Below are positions 38,275 through 48,499 of a stretch of DNA of 64,000 bases, piece after piece. The stretch lies in NCBI GenBank assembly GCA_947303715.1, contig CAMYYY010000010.1:1-64000 (forward strand). The letters are read 5' to 3'. The stretch is from an uncultured Bacteroidales bacterium. Its GTDB lineage: Bacteria; Bacteroidota; Bacteroidia; Bacteroidales; Bacteroidaceae. Position 1 is the first letter of the stretch. Every line of letters begins with the position of its first letter. Under the pieces are notes generated by a model. The model saw nothing but the letters and a program-made list of their open reading frames with translations, searched no databases and was not told the origin of the DNA. The position numbers were made by a program, and so were the translations under genes.

Positions 38275-39537
38275 GACCGACACTACCGAGGGGGCAGTGC
38301 CGACATCGACACCGTCAGCCGCATCGTGGTCACCTACGACATGCCCATCTACGTAGCTCCCGTCCACTCCGTGAAGATCAACGAGGTCTATGCCGACTCG
38401 GCCTACGTCGAGGACGGCAACAAGATGGTGGCCGTGGTGCACACCGTGGGCAACACCACGTACAACGTCACCATCAAGTCGCCCACCGTGCGCAACGCCA
38501 CCTATGCCTTTGCACGTGACTACCAGTTCTCGTTCACCACGCGCATCTACAACAACTTCGACCCGTCGCCTTTCACGCTCGACACCGAGCTGACCAACCC
38601 CGACGCCACCCCGAAGACCAAGGCCGTCTACGCTTACCTGCTCTCGCAGTTCGGCAAGGCCACACTCTCGGCCACCATGTCCGACCCCGCGTGGGACAAC
38701 ACGCTGGCCGAGCAGGTGTTCAACACCACTGGCCGCTATCCCGCCATCCACACCTACGACTACATTTTCCTGCGCTGGAGCCGCCCCATGGGCAACGCCA
38801 ACTGGATTGACTACACCGACACCACCCCCGTTGAGCAATGGGCAGCAGCGGGAGGCCTCGTCTCCGTCGGATGGCACTGGAACGTGCCCAAGACCGAGGC
38901 AGACCGCAACAACCTCGACAACTACGCCTTCTATGTCGATGGCAACACCTTCGGTGCCCGCAACGCCCTCCGCGCAGGGCGTTGGGAAAACGAGCAGATC
39001 AACGAGGACCTCGCCGTCATGGCCTCGCATCTCCGCGGTTTGCAGGACAAGGGCATCACCGTGCTGTTCCGCCCCCTCCACGAAGCTTCCGGCAAATGGT
39101 TCTGGTGGGGCACCGACGGCGCTGCGCAGTACAAGAAGCTGTGGCAGTACGTCTATAACTACATGAAGGAAGCTGGCGTGAACAACCTCATCTGGGTCTG
39201 GACGAGCCAGGGCGACGATGCCAACTGGTACCCGGGAGCGGAATATGTCGATATCGTCGGCTGCGACCTCTACGACACGGAGAACCACGCGTCGCGCCGC
39301 GACAAATGGGATCAGCTGCTCGCTATCACCAAGGGACGCAAGATGCTCACCCTCAGCGAGTGCGGACAGATTCCCGAAATCGGAAACACGTTCGCCGGTG
39401 GCGACGTCTGGAGCTGGTTCATGCCGTGGAACGACGTCTATATGACCGACGCCTACAACACGGCCGACTTCTTCGTCCGTCAGATGAACTCCCCCTACGT
39501 CATCACGCGCGACGAGCTCCCCGCCTTCGGCGAGTAG
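38275..39537 (+). pseudogene. GH26 endo-beta-mannanase lacking its 5' end
   Basis: The frame is open for 420 codons but starts inside the atpK fragment, so no proper start, RBS or signal peptide exists. The first 80 residues are the end of an Ig-like domain (SRIVVTYDMPIYVAPVHSVK). The GH26 catalytic domain is complete: TTGRYPAIHTYDYIF, acid/base Glu in RPLHEASGKWFWWG, and nucleophile Glu in MLTLSECGQIP near the end. GH26 cuts beta-1,4-mannan. As it stands the protein would be neither exported nor properly started; the loss is exactly at the edge of the 56-bp repeat. Confidence 0.88.
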
Positions 39538-39578
39538 CCACTTCCCCTCTGCCCCGACGAACAGATGAACAGGGGGCT

Positions 39579-40514
39579 CTATTGAATCTTCAGGTGCGTG
39601 TGACCCTTGGGCAAATAGGCCGGAGGGGTGACGACGGGCTTGACAATCCGGCTTGTGAACGTAGCCACAGTCTCGTCATCGGGGAGGATGTAGTCGCCCA
39701 CGATGACGTAGTGGTTGGTGGGGCACGATTTGGGTTTCTTCATGTCGGGTCGGTTGAGGTCGTAGGCCAGGCGCCCTGCCGTCACGGTTGACTTGATGTG
39801 CCTGTCGATGGGCGCGTTCATGTTGAACTGCAGGAACGCCGGGATGTCGAAGTCGCACTTCGAGCGAATGGTGGGGATGCACTCCTGGAACACCCAGTCG
39901 TAGAGGAACGCCGGCCGCGTGCTGGTGATGTTGTACTGGTATTCAATGATGCTTCCGGCCTCCACGTCGGGCACCACCACATGCACCACCACGTAGTTGC
40001 TGTCTACGCGCTCCTTGACAAAGCCATCGGTGCTGACTGTCCGTTTCGCCACCTTCCCCTTCGCGTCACGGGTGAACACCGTCACCTTCAGCCCCGTCAG
40101 GTTGTCCATGTCGATGGTCACGTCATCGTCGGCATCGTAGTAGGTGATGTCCACGTTGGCGTGACGGGCGCCCTCGGACGTCAGTATCTTCGTGCGCAGG
40201 CGCACTTCGTACTTCACCAGCATGCTGCTCTCGTCAAGCTCGTTCTTGCCGAAGTCGGGCAGGTTGTCAAAGGTTATCTCGGAATACGACTGATTGCTGT
40301 TGGTCAGCCGGTCCGTCAGCTCATACGTCGCCTTCATCGTCTTGCACAGCACGATGGCATCCGCCTGCGTAGCGTCGCCCCAGCCGACGAATTCCCATTC
40401 CATCTTCGACGGCTTGCCGAACTTCTCATTCGGCAGTTGCGCCACCGCCCTACCACCACAGGCAAGGAGTGCCGCCACGAACACGACTATCCGAAAAAAA
40501 GAGTTTATAGTCAT
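39579..40514 (-). CDS. Stand-alone DUF3857 protein
   Basis: 311 residues with a signal peptide (LLACGGRAVAQ). The DUF3857 fold is visible in SSMLVKYEVRLRTKILTSEG, VFTRDAKGKVAKRTVSTDGF and the family-typical VVVPDVEAGSIIEYQYNITS. In most relatives this domain precedes a transglutaminase domain in proteins of more than 600 residues; here the protein ends at YLPKGHTHLKIQ without one. It may be a short natural form or a truncated one. Periplasmic. The gene is 76 bases after the DUF4268 gene. Confidence 0.8.
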   Translation of the reverse strand: MTINSFFRIVVFVAALLACGGRAVAQLPNEKFGKPSKMEWEFVGWGDATQADAIVLCKTMKATYELTDRLTNSNQSYSEITFDNLPDFGKNELDESSMLVKYEVRLRTKILTSEGARHANVDITYYDADDDVTIDMDNLTGLKVTVFTRDAKGKVAKRTVSTDGFVKERVDSNYVVVHVVVPDVEAGSIIEYQYNITSTRPAFLYDWVFQECIPTIRSKCDFDIPAFLQFNMNAPIDRHIKSTVTAGRLAYDLNRPDMKKPKSCPTNHYVIVGDYILPDDETVATFTSRIVKPVVTPPAYLPKGHTHLKIQ

Positions 40515-40590
40515 TGGTGGGTATTGAATAAAAGACTCTTTGTTGCGAATTCGAAAGCAGATGGTTCCGAAGGCGGTTTAGAAAAAAACA

Positions 40591-41547
40591 CTATACGTTT
40601 TTGAGTAGTGGCTTAAAGAATGTAATAAATCTTTCGGTATATTCCCTGTACCAACCGAAAACACCTTCCTGTTCAACAGGGTCACTAAGATTGCACGTCT
40701 TATATATGTCTATTGACGAAGCTTTCTTACCGTCAAGTCTACGCCAGATAAGTGGTATGCCTATCTTCTCTTCCGCCTCGTCTTTATACTTTACAAGCGT
40801 ATCAAATATCTTCTTTTCAGCATCGTCCCACATGTAGAGCTGAATGGTTGCTTTCTGCTCTTTTTTGTTAAGGAGTAAATCGATATGAATGCGGCTCTTA
40901 CCTATAGCTATACTCATCCAATGGCTATAGGAGGCACTACGTGTCCGGAACAATTTAGAAGGATGGTTATTCATATACTCTATAAAGGAACACCAGTATT
41001 CATAATTAAAGACTCTTCCTTCAGAACGTCCTTCGCTGGAAGACTGGGAACTGCGGACATCCTTGCTCCATCCATTAGGTTTAGCAATAACTTTGAACAT
41101 GGGCGCAGCAGGGCTATCCCCAATCTTAATAAGTTCAATCTCAACTCCAAAGAAATTAAATTCCTTGTCTGTAATTCTGTTAAGCCAATCTATTGAAGCA
41201 CGATGCTCTTCTGTAAACTGTTTGGAAATCCAAATAATAGTGACGGCATCCAATCCGGCGGCATAAGTTAAAATCTGCCCTAAATGGTTATGGTCGGTTT
41301 TTTCCAGTTGATTTTCTATCAGTACAATTTTATCTGTCCCCGGATCAACACAAAGGATGTCGGCTCTAAAAGGGCCAACATGTTCTTCTTGCGATTTAAC
41401 CTCTAACTCGTTCATGCCCAAAGCATCAGCCAGTAGAGCGATATTCTCCTCAGATGCCAGCCAAGGTGTAAAATCACTTGCCTCATTATCCCAACAATCA
41501 CGAAGGTCAACTTTTGTGATTTTCGATAGCTTGATTGATGTTGCCAT
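40591..41547 (-). CDS. DUF4268 protein with a PD-(D/E)XK-like nuclease core
   Basis: 318 residues. The N-terminal half shows a nuclease-like pattern: FRADILCVD near 62, then IVLIENQLEKTDHNHLGQIL near 75-95 (E-x-Q of the ExK position), as in PD-(D/E)XK folds. The second half is DUF4268 (FNYEYWCSFIEYMNNHPSKL, IHIDLLLNKKEQKATIQLYM). The gene is more AT-rich than its neighbours, which suggests separate transfer. Related proteins occur on mobile and defence islands, but no partner methylase is present here. It has a clean promoter at 41580-41610. Confidence 0.8.
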   Translation of the reverse strand: MATSIKLSKITKVDLRDCWDNEASDFTPWLASEENIALLADALGMNELEVKSQEEHVGPFRADILCVDPGTDKIVLIENQLEKTDHNHLGQILTYAAGLDAVTIIWISKQFTEEHRASIDWLNRITDKEFNFFGVEIELIKIGDSPAAPMFKVIAKPNGWSKDVRSSQSSSEGRSEGRVFNYEYWCSFIEYMNNHPSKLFRTRSASYSHWMSIAIGKSRIHIDLLLNKKEQKATIQLYMWDDAEKKIFDTLVKYKDEAEEKIGIPLIWRRLDGKKASSIDIYKTCNLSDPVEQEGVFGWYREYTERFITFFKPLLKNV

Positions 41548-41579
41548 ATTTTTTTGTTTATCGAAGAACTAAGTGGGCA

Positions 41580-41610
41580 CAAAGATAGAGAAAAAATCAA
41601 TGGGAACAAA
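41580..41610 (-). promoter_or_regulatory. Promoter of the DUF4268 gene
   Basis: On the minus strand TTTG (41607-41610), a 19-base spacer and TATCTTTG (41580-41587), 32 bases before the ATG at 41547. Confidence 0.75.
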
Positions 41611-41764
41611 AATGGCAGTAAAAAAACAAACGATGCGAAGAATTATTTCCAAACAAGATGAAAATGGACAGAAAAGAGGCCGAACGTATATAGTAAAAAG
41701 GGATTACGTTATGGAGAATAATATTCATTTGCTATTTCATGCCATTTGGAAACAAATATACACT

Positions 41765-41785
41765 TAAGGAAACTATGTTTCCTTA
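41765..41785. other. Perfect 9-bp hairpin between DUF4268 and VirE_N genes
   Basis: TAAGGAAAC and GTTTCCTTA are exact inverted arms around TAT. The run after it is TTAAATGG, a weak tail. The 336-base gap 41548-41883 otherwise holds two divergent promoters and AT-rich sequence. It may insulate the two promoters. Confidence 0.7.
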
Positions 41786-41822
41786 TTAAATGGAATCATT
41801 CAAAAAAAGCAGTAAATCGTTG

Positions 41823-41852
41823 TTGATATTCAAAAAATATGTAGTATCTTTG
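41823..41852 (+). promoter_or_regulatory. Promoter of the VirE_N/VapE unit
   Basis: TTG (41823-41825), 19 bases, TATCTTTG (41845-41852); the ATG follows at 41884. Confidence 0.75.
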
Positions 41853-41883
41853 CATCGTAAATAATATCTAAAACAAAAACAAA

Positions 41884-42492
41884 ATGAAACAAATAAACAT
41901 CCCCCAAATCTCGGTTTTCAACCCGGGATATATCACAAGAAAAACAGGCCAGACCGTCATGCAGTGCCGCCCTTACAAGGATGCCTTGCTGACGGAAATC
42001 TACGACTATATCCGCGGTCCGGAGGCGCAAAGACAGACGGAGGTGCTCAGGGCAGAAACGGACGAAGAGAAACAGCGCCTGATGAAACTGGAGACGTTGA
42101 AGTATTGCACAGCGTCCGGCACGTTCAGCTACCGCAACGAGAAGGGGCTGGTGAAGCCCAGCGGCATGATGGTCATCGACATCGACGACGTGGACGACGA
42201 GGCGAAGCTGACAGCATTGCGCGAGGCACTCATCAACGACCCTCGCTACGTGACAGAACTGCTGTTCACCTCGCCGCGGGGACACGGCCTGAAATGGCTC
42301 ATCCGCGTGGGCGACATGGGCGGCATGGCGTTAAAAGACTACTTCCGCCGCGTGTCGCGCTATATACAGTTTGAGTACGGCATCGTCATTGACGAGAGCG
42401 GCAAGGACGTCGCGCGCGCCTGCTACCTCAGCTACGACCCCGACTGCTACATCAATCCCGACTATCTTTCAGAAAGAAGTAAAAACACATAA
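41884..42492 (+). CDS. VirE_N / BT4734-like primase-type protein
   Basis: 202 residues of the VirE_N (BT4734-like) family: CRPYKDALLTEIYDYIRGPE at the start, KYCTASGTFSYRNEKGLVKP, the acidic metal-site strand GMMVIDIDDVDD near 97-108, LLFTSPRGHGLKWLIRV with the His of the AEP-like fold, and VIDESGKDVARACYLSYDPD. The family is related to archaeo-eukaryotic primases and is nearly always followed by a VapE-type helicase, as here, 10 bases downstream. Function: probably replication of a mobile element. Confidence 0.88.
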   Translation: MKQINIPQISVFNPGYITRKTGQTVMQCRPYKDALLTEIYDYIRGPEAQRQTEVLRAETDEEKQRLMKLETLKYCTASGTFSYRNEKGLVKPSGMMVIDIDDVDDEAKLTALREALINDPRYVTELLFTSPRGHGLKWLIRVGDMGGMALKDYFRRVSRYIQFEYGIVIDESGKDVARACYLSYDPDCYINPDYLSERSKNT

Positions 42493-42502
42493 TTTTAATA
42501 TT

Positions 42503-44173
42503 ATGAGTAACGACAAAAACTATACGTCGGCAGCCGCGAAGAAGAGTAACGACGCCGAGAAAGACAGGCTCCATGCCGCTGCGGTGGTGGAGCGAGTGAT
42601 TAACCAAGGCATTGACCTCACGGCCGACTACGACCAGTGGGTGGAGCTGGGCTTTGCATTCGCCTCGCAGGGCGAAGAGGGGCGCCCACTGTTCCACCGC
42701 ATCAGCTGCCTGCACCCCGGATACTCCATGGAGGACTGCGATGCCAAGTTTTCCAACTGCATGAGGACAAGCCGCAATGCGGTAAGCCTCGGCACCTTCT
42801 TCCATATAGCCGAGCAGGCGGGTGTGGACATCAGCCTGCCGGAAGAGCTGCGCCCGCACCGCGGACGGCCTCGCAAGAGTTCGGAGAACAGTGGCGACGA
42901 GACGGAGGACAAACTGACTTCCTTCCAGCTGGCAAAGGAAAAACTGAACGAGTTGGCTTCGTTCCGCTACAACGTCGTAAGACACTGTATCGAGATACTG
43001 CCCCGACTTGTCAAGGAGACCGACGAGGACAACGCATGGATCAGGCTCGACGACCGCACCTTCGACAACCTCTATGTCAACGTTCGCAACGAGCGCATCA
43101 GTATCCCGAAGGAAGATCTACGCTCCATCATCAACGACAAGGACTTTAGCGAAGACTACCACCCTTTGCGCGAGTACCTCACCAACCTCGCCCCGTGGGA
43201 CGGAGAGCGCGACTACATCACGGAAATCTTCAACCTTATCCAATTCGGGGGCGGCGACGAGTTTCGCGAGTTCTGTCTGCAATACCTAAGGAAATGGTTC
43301 ATCGGCAACGTCGCCCTGTGGGCGGGTTATGCCGAAGACAACCAGCTGATGCCCGTCTTCGTGGGTCCTCCCCACGCCGGCAAGACCTACCTGTGTAACC
43401 ACCTGGTGCCGCCCGAGCTGCGCGAGTACACCAAGACTATCTATCCGGGCGAAAAATACGACAAAGACTGCCTCATCTCCATCTCCGAGAACTGCCTGGT
43501 GACCTTGGACGAGTTCGAGCTGAGCCGCCGCACATCAAACACGCTGCGCGCCATCATCACCAGCACGAGCTCCAACGTCCGTGCCCCCTTTGGCCGTTAC
43601 AGCGAACAGCGCTCCCGCCTGGCCTCGTTCGTGGGCACGTGCAACGACCTCCAGTACATCACCGACCCTGTGGGCGACCGCCGCTACCTGTCCGTGCACA
43701 TGACAAGCACGCAGTGGTTCACCGACGACACCCTGCCCCTTGACAAAGCCTATGCCCAGGCATGGCATACGGTCAGCAAAGGCAACGCCGACGACTACCG
43801 CCTCACTATCGATGACTCGCGCCGTATCGAGGAACACAACGAGAACTTCACCGAGCCCGACCTGTGCGAGCAGCTCATTCTCACCCTCTTCCGCGTACCA
43901 GGTCCTGACGAGCAGGGGGAAGCCATGGCGCTGGCCGACATCATCAAAAAGCTTCATGAAAAGAACTACTCCAACGAAATCAACACCCGCAACGTAAGCC
44001 GTGCCCTAAAGAATCTGGGATTCAACTCCCGAAAGACGAATAAATGCAACAGGTGGTACGTGATAGAAAAACCCGATGGAGAGAACGGCATGGAGGCCGT
44101 CAATGAAGGTCACCGCATGTACGTCGAGCAGCATCCCGAGCCGTCCGCTGACACCGCCCTCCTCGGCCTATAG
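42503..44173 (+). CDS. VapE-type helicase with PriCT-2 and DUF3874 regions
   Basis: 556 residues from ATG at 42503. An N-terminal PriCT-2-like region (LTADYDQWVELGFAFASQGE, SMEDCDAKFSNCMRTSRNAV), then the VirE/VapE SF3-like ATPase: Walker A VGPPHAGKTYLCNHL near 294, Walker B CLVTLDEFELSRR near 330, and FGRYSEQRSRLASFVGTCND. A winged-helix tail RNVSRALKNLGFNSRKTNK follows. The primase and helicase pair is the replication part of many Bacteroidetes islands. No integrase or relaxase was found next to it. Confidence 0.9.
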   Translation: MSNDKNYTSAAAKKSNDAEKDRLHAAAVVERVINQGIDLTADYDQWVELGFAFASQGEEGRPLFHRISCLHPGYSMEDCDAKFSNCMRTSRNAVSLGTFFHIAEQAGVDISLPEELRPHRGRPRKSSENSGDETEDKLTSFQLAKEKLNELASFRYNVVRHCIEILPRLVKETDEDNAWIRLDDRTFDNLYVNVRNERISIPKEDLRSIINDKDFSEDYHPLREYLTNLAPWDGERDYITEIFNLIQFGGGDEFREFCLQYLRKWFIGNVALWAGYAEDNQLMPVFVGPPHAGKTYLCNHLVPPELREYTKTIYPGEKYDKDCLISISENCLVTLDEFELSRRTSNTLRAIITSTSSNVRAPFGRYSEQRSRLASFVGTCNDLQYITDPVGDRRYLSVHMTSTQWFTDDTLPLDKAYAQAWHTVSKGNADDYRLTIDDSRRIEEHNENFTEPDLCEQLILTLFRVPGPDEQGEAMALADIIKKLHEKNYSNEINTRNVSRALKNLGFNSRKTNKCNRWYVIEKPDGENGMEAVNEGHRMYVEQHPEPSADTALLGL

Positions 44174-44181
44174 CCGCCATA

Positions 44182-44337
44182 GGTGGAGGAGTGGAGGGAG
44201 TGGAGGCAAAAAACGGGGACTTTATACAGGAAAAATCAGATGTGCCTATAGAGAGCAAAACAGTAGGCACATCTGTTTTTTATTTTTTCACGCATCTATT
44301 CGTAACTTTTACCCTCCACTACTTCCACCCTTCCACC
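44182..44337. repeat. Imperfect inverted repeat flanking the vapE terminator
   Basis: A GGTGGAGGAGTGGAGGG-type arm (44182-44206) matches the reverse complement of a CCTCCACTACTTCCACC-type arm (44313-44337) at about 20 of 25 positions. Between them lies the strong terminator at 44237-44287. The arms are purine-rich on one strand. Confidence 0.65.
44237..44293 (+). terminator. Strong terminator after vapE
   Basis: CAGATGTGCCT (44237-44247) and AGGCACATCTG (44265-44275) form a perfect 11-bp stem around a 17-base loop, and TTTTTTATTTTTT follows at once. Confidence 0.92.
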
Positions 44338-44406
44338 GGCACCTCTCCCCTGCCCTGGCGGCGGGAGAAAAAAGTTTGAAAACAGTTCAAAAAAAGTGGG
44401 TAAAAG

Positions 44407-44438
44407 TTTGTAGGATTGAGAAATATGTTGTATCTTTG
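44407..44438 (+). promoter_or_regulatory. Promoter of the HU-like gene pair
   Basis: TTTG (44407-44410), exactly 20 bases, TATCTTTG (44431-44438). The leader to the first ATG is about 170 bases and contains the 22-bp array at 44469-44552, an arrangement that could regulate these genes. Confidence 0.8.
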
Positions 44439-44468
44439 TAGGTGAAAAGCGTAGGGGACCGCGACGCG

Positions 44469-44552
44469 GGAAAGGCCTTTCGCCGATGGGCGAAACGTTC
44501 CACCGGGCCCAGCGAAACGTTCCACCGTCGGTAACAAAACGTCCCGTCCCAC
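44469..44552. repeat. 22-bp array in the leader of the HU-like genes
   Basis: CGAAACGTTCCACCG starts at 44491 and 44513; a third copy (AAAACGTCCCGTCCCAC) is in the same phase at 44535, and a weaker one may start near 44469. ACGT recurs at 44495, 44517 and 44539, 22 bp apart. It lies between the promoter and the start codon, thus in the transcript. Confidence 0.8.
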
Positions 44553-44614
44553 ACGCCTTTCAACGAGAGAGAACATAAACTATGTAATAACCTTAAAAGG
44601 AGAGGAGTACGACC

Positions 44615-45019
44615 ATGGCAATCCTTTGCAAGCTTGTCCGAGCCATCGACCCGCGCCAGCCGGAGGCGGAAGGGGGCGTCACCGTCCGCACCGTCAGCCG
44701 CGGAACGTATGGCTTTGACCAGATGGCGGAGGATATCTGCCGGTCCACCTCACTCACGGAGGGCGATGTGGTGGGTGCCATGCGGAGCATGCTCCACTTC
44801 GCCCGCCAGGCCTTGCTGAACGGCTACACCGTTGAACTGGAGGGGCTTGGGCGGTTCCGCATCACGGTGAAATCGCGCCTTTGCACGCGCGAGGAGACCG
44901 AGCGCCGCAGCTTCTCGGTGGACGATGCCATCCGGCTCTACAAGGTACAGTTCACCCCCGACGCACGCCTCCAGCGCCGCATCGCTGCCGAGGCCGAGGC
45001 GGAGAAGGTTAGGACATAG
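44615..45019 (+). CDS. HU-like DNA-binding protein (HU-HIG type)
   Basis: 134 residues. The HU-like core is extended at the N-terminus with a beta strand pair (MAILCKLVRAIDPRQPEAEG) as in HU domains of the HIG class: SRGTYGFDQMAEDICRSTSL, TEGDVVGAMRSMLHFARQAL, LNGYTVELEGLGRFRITVKS and YKVQFTPDARLQRRI. These are common next to VirE/VapE in Bacteroidetes. It has GGAGAGGAG as a good site upstream. Probably packs or marks the island DNA. Confidence 0.85.
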   Translation: MAILCKLVRAIDPRQPEAEGGVTVRTVSRGTYGFDQMAEDICRSTSLTEGDVVGAMRSMLHFARQALLNGYTVELEGLGRFRITVKSRLCTREETERRSFSVDDAIRLYKVQFTPDARLQRRIAAEAEAEKVRT

Positions 45020-45055
45020 GAAATCTGAGTATTAACACACAAAACTTTTACTACT

Positions 45056-45472
45056 ATGCCAATTACTTATCAGATTGTGGGTTGCAGCAACCCGCGTGGC
45101 GCCGAGGGCGTTGACTACGCCTGTAACCGCGCCGTCAAGACCGGTGACTACGACTTCAAGTCGCTCACCGAGGACATTCAGTTTGCCACCACCGCGACGA
45201 AGGCCGACATCGTGGCCGTGCTGACCGCCGCCAAGGAGTTCATCAAGACGCACCTGCTCCAGGGCCAGCGCATCGTGCTCAACGAGATAGGCGCCCTCCA
45301 GGCGAACATCAACTCGAAGTGCTTTGCGCAGAGCGTCATCCCGCTGGACGCGTTCGACCCGTCGAGCTACATCAAGGGCGTGGGCATCCGCTTCCGCCCC
45401 GAGGCCGACCTGCTGAAGTACGTCCGCATGAACCGCCAGCTGAAGCGCGTGCCGAGCGAACTGCTCGCGTAA
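45056..45472 (+). CDS. Second HU-like DNA-binding protein (HU-HIG type)
   Basis: 138 residues, a paralogue of the preceding protein with the same order: MPITYQIVGCSNPRGAEGVD, TGDYDFKSLTEDIQFATTAT, KADIVAVLTAAKEFIKTHLL, GQRIVLNEIGALQANINSKC, then a longer arm and GVGIRFRPEADLLKYVRMNR. It starts 36 bases after the first gene stops. The two could form a heterodimer. A terminator follows at 45497-45532. Confidence 0.85.
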   Translation: MPITYQIVGCSNPRGAEGVDYACNRAVKTGDYDFKSLTEDIQFATTATKADIVAVLTAAKEFIKTHLLQGQRIVLNEIGALQANINSKCFAQSVIPLDAFDPSSYIKGVGIRFRPEADLLKYVRMNRQLKRVPSELLA

Positions 45473-45496
45473 GGCTTCGCTACGCGAAAAAGAAAA

Positions 45497-45532
45497 GGGG
45501 GAGAGGGCATGGGCTCTCTCCCCTATCGTTTT
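45497..45532. terminator. Bidirectional terminator between the HU-like gene and atpK
   Basis: GGGGGAGAG (45497-45505) pairs with CTCTCCCC (45516-45523); TATCGTTTT follows on the plus strand, and CTTTTCTTTTTC follows on the minus strand. It separates the island genes from the convergent V-ATPase operon. Confidence 0.8.
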
Positions 45533-45553
45533 GCAACGGGAACGTGTCCGCCG

Positions 45554-47878
<2,325 letters not shown>

Positions 47879-47882
<4 letters not shown>

Positions 47883-48487
47883 GCCTCTTCCTCTTCTTCT
47901 CTGGTTGCGATAATGTCCTTCAGAATCTTTTGTGACGACTTGGAGAGGTTCTCCTCGTCTTCCATGAAACGCTTGATTTTGCGGATGGCATCGGCATAGC
48001 CGGGAATCTGCACCTTCTCAAAAAGATTCACCTTCTGTGTGGTCTTCTTGCGGGCATGTTCCAGCAAACCCAACTTAGCCTGCGTGAACTCACACTCAAT
48101 GGCATTGCGGGCAAGCCCCTGAAGGAGGGCGATGCCGTCGTAGTACCACTTGGGGCTATTGAACAGACTAAAGGGCTTGATGTCGAAATCCACATCACCC
48201 AATACGGGCACACGGACACCGGCAATCTTCTTCACATCAAGATGCACATCGCGCACACTGACGAGCGACGCATCAAATTCGTTCCAGAGGGCAAACATAT
48301 ATTCGTAGCTCTGGATTTGCGCCTCGAGGTCACTCTGCAGCTTCTGTACCTCCCCCTTGCAGCGCTTCACCTCCATGCGCAGGGCACTCTCCTTATTTTT
48401 AATGATAGGGAGCGTACGCTGGCGTACCTTGAGTTGTTTCTCAAGATGCTGCAACGAGGTCTTGTTATATTGATATTTGATAGCCAT
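47879..48487 (-). CDS. atpD: V-type ATPase subunit D (central stalk)
   Basis: 202 residues, mostly two long helices (YNKTSLQHLEKQLKVRQRTL at the start and FMEDEENLSKSSQKILKDII at the end) as in the coiled-coil rotor shaft. KVNLFEKVQIPGYADAIRKI is the family signature. Overlaps atpI by 4 bases and follows atpB by 12 bases. Confidence 0.95.
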
Positions 48488-48499
48488 TGTCGGCAGGGA

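Noticed and set aside
38209..39288. Long minus-strand frame ending in the AtpK C-terminus
   Set aside because: All but its last 25 residues is the antisense of the GH26 gene, whose frame and domains are clear; only the AtpK tail is meaningful and is listed as a repeat.
41573..41767. 64-residue plus-strand frame ending at the hairpin 41765-41785
   Set aside because: It starts inside the DUF4268 promoter, has no RBS, and its sequence is low-complexity Lys-rich; the hairpin match to its stop codon seems accidental.
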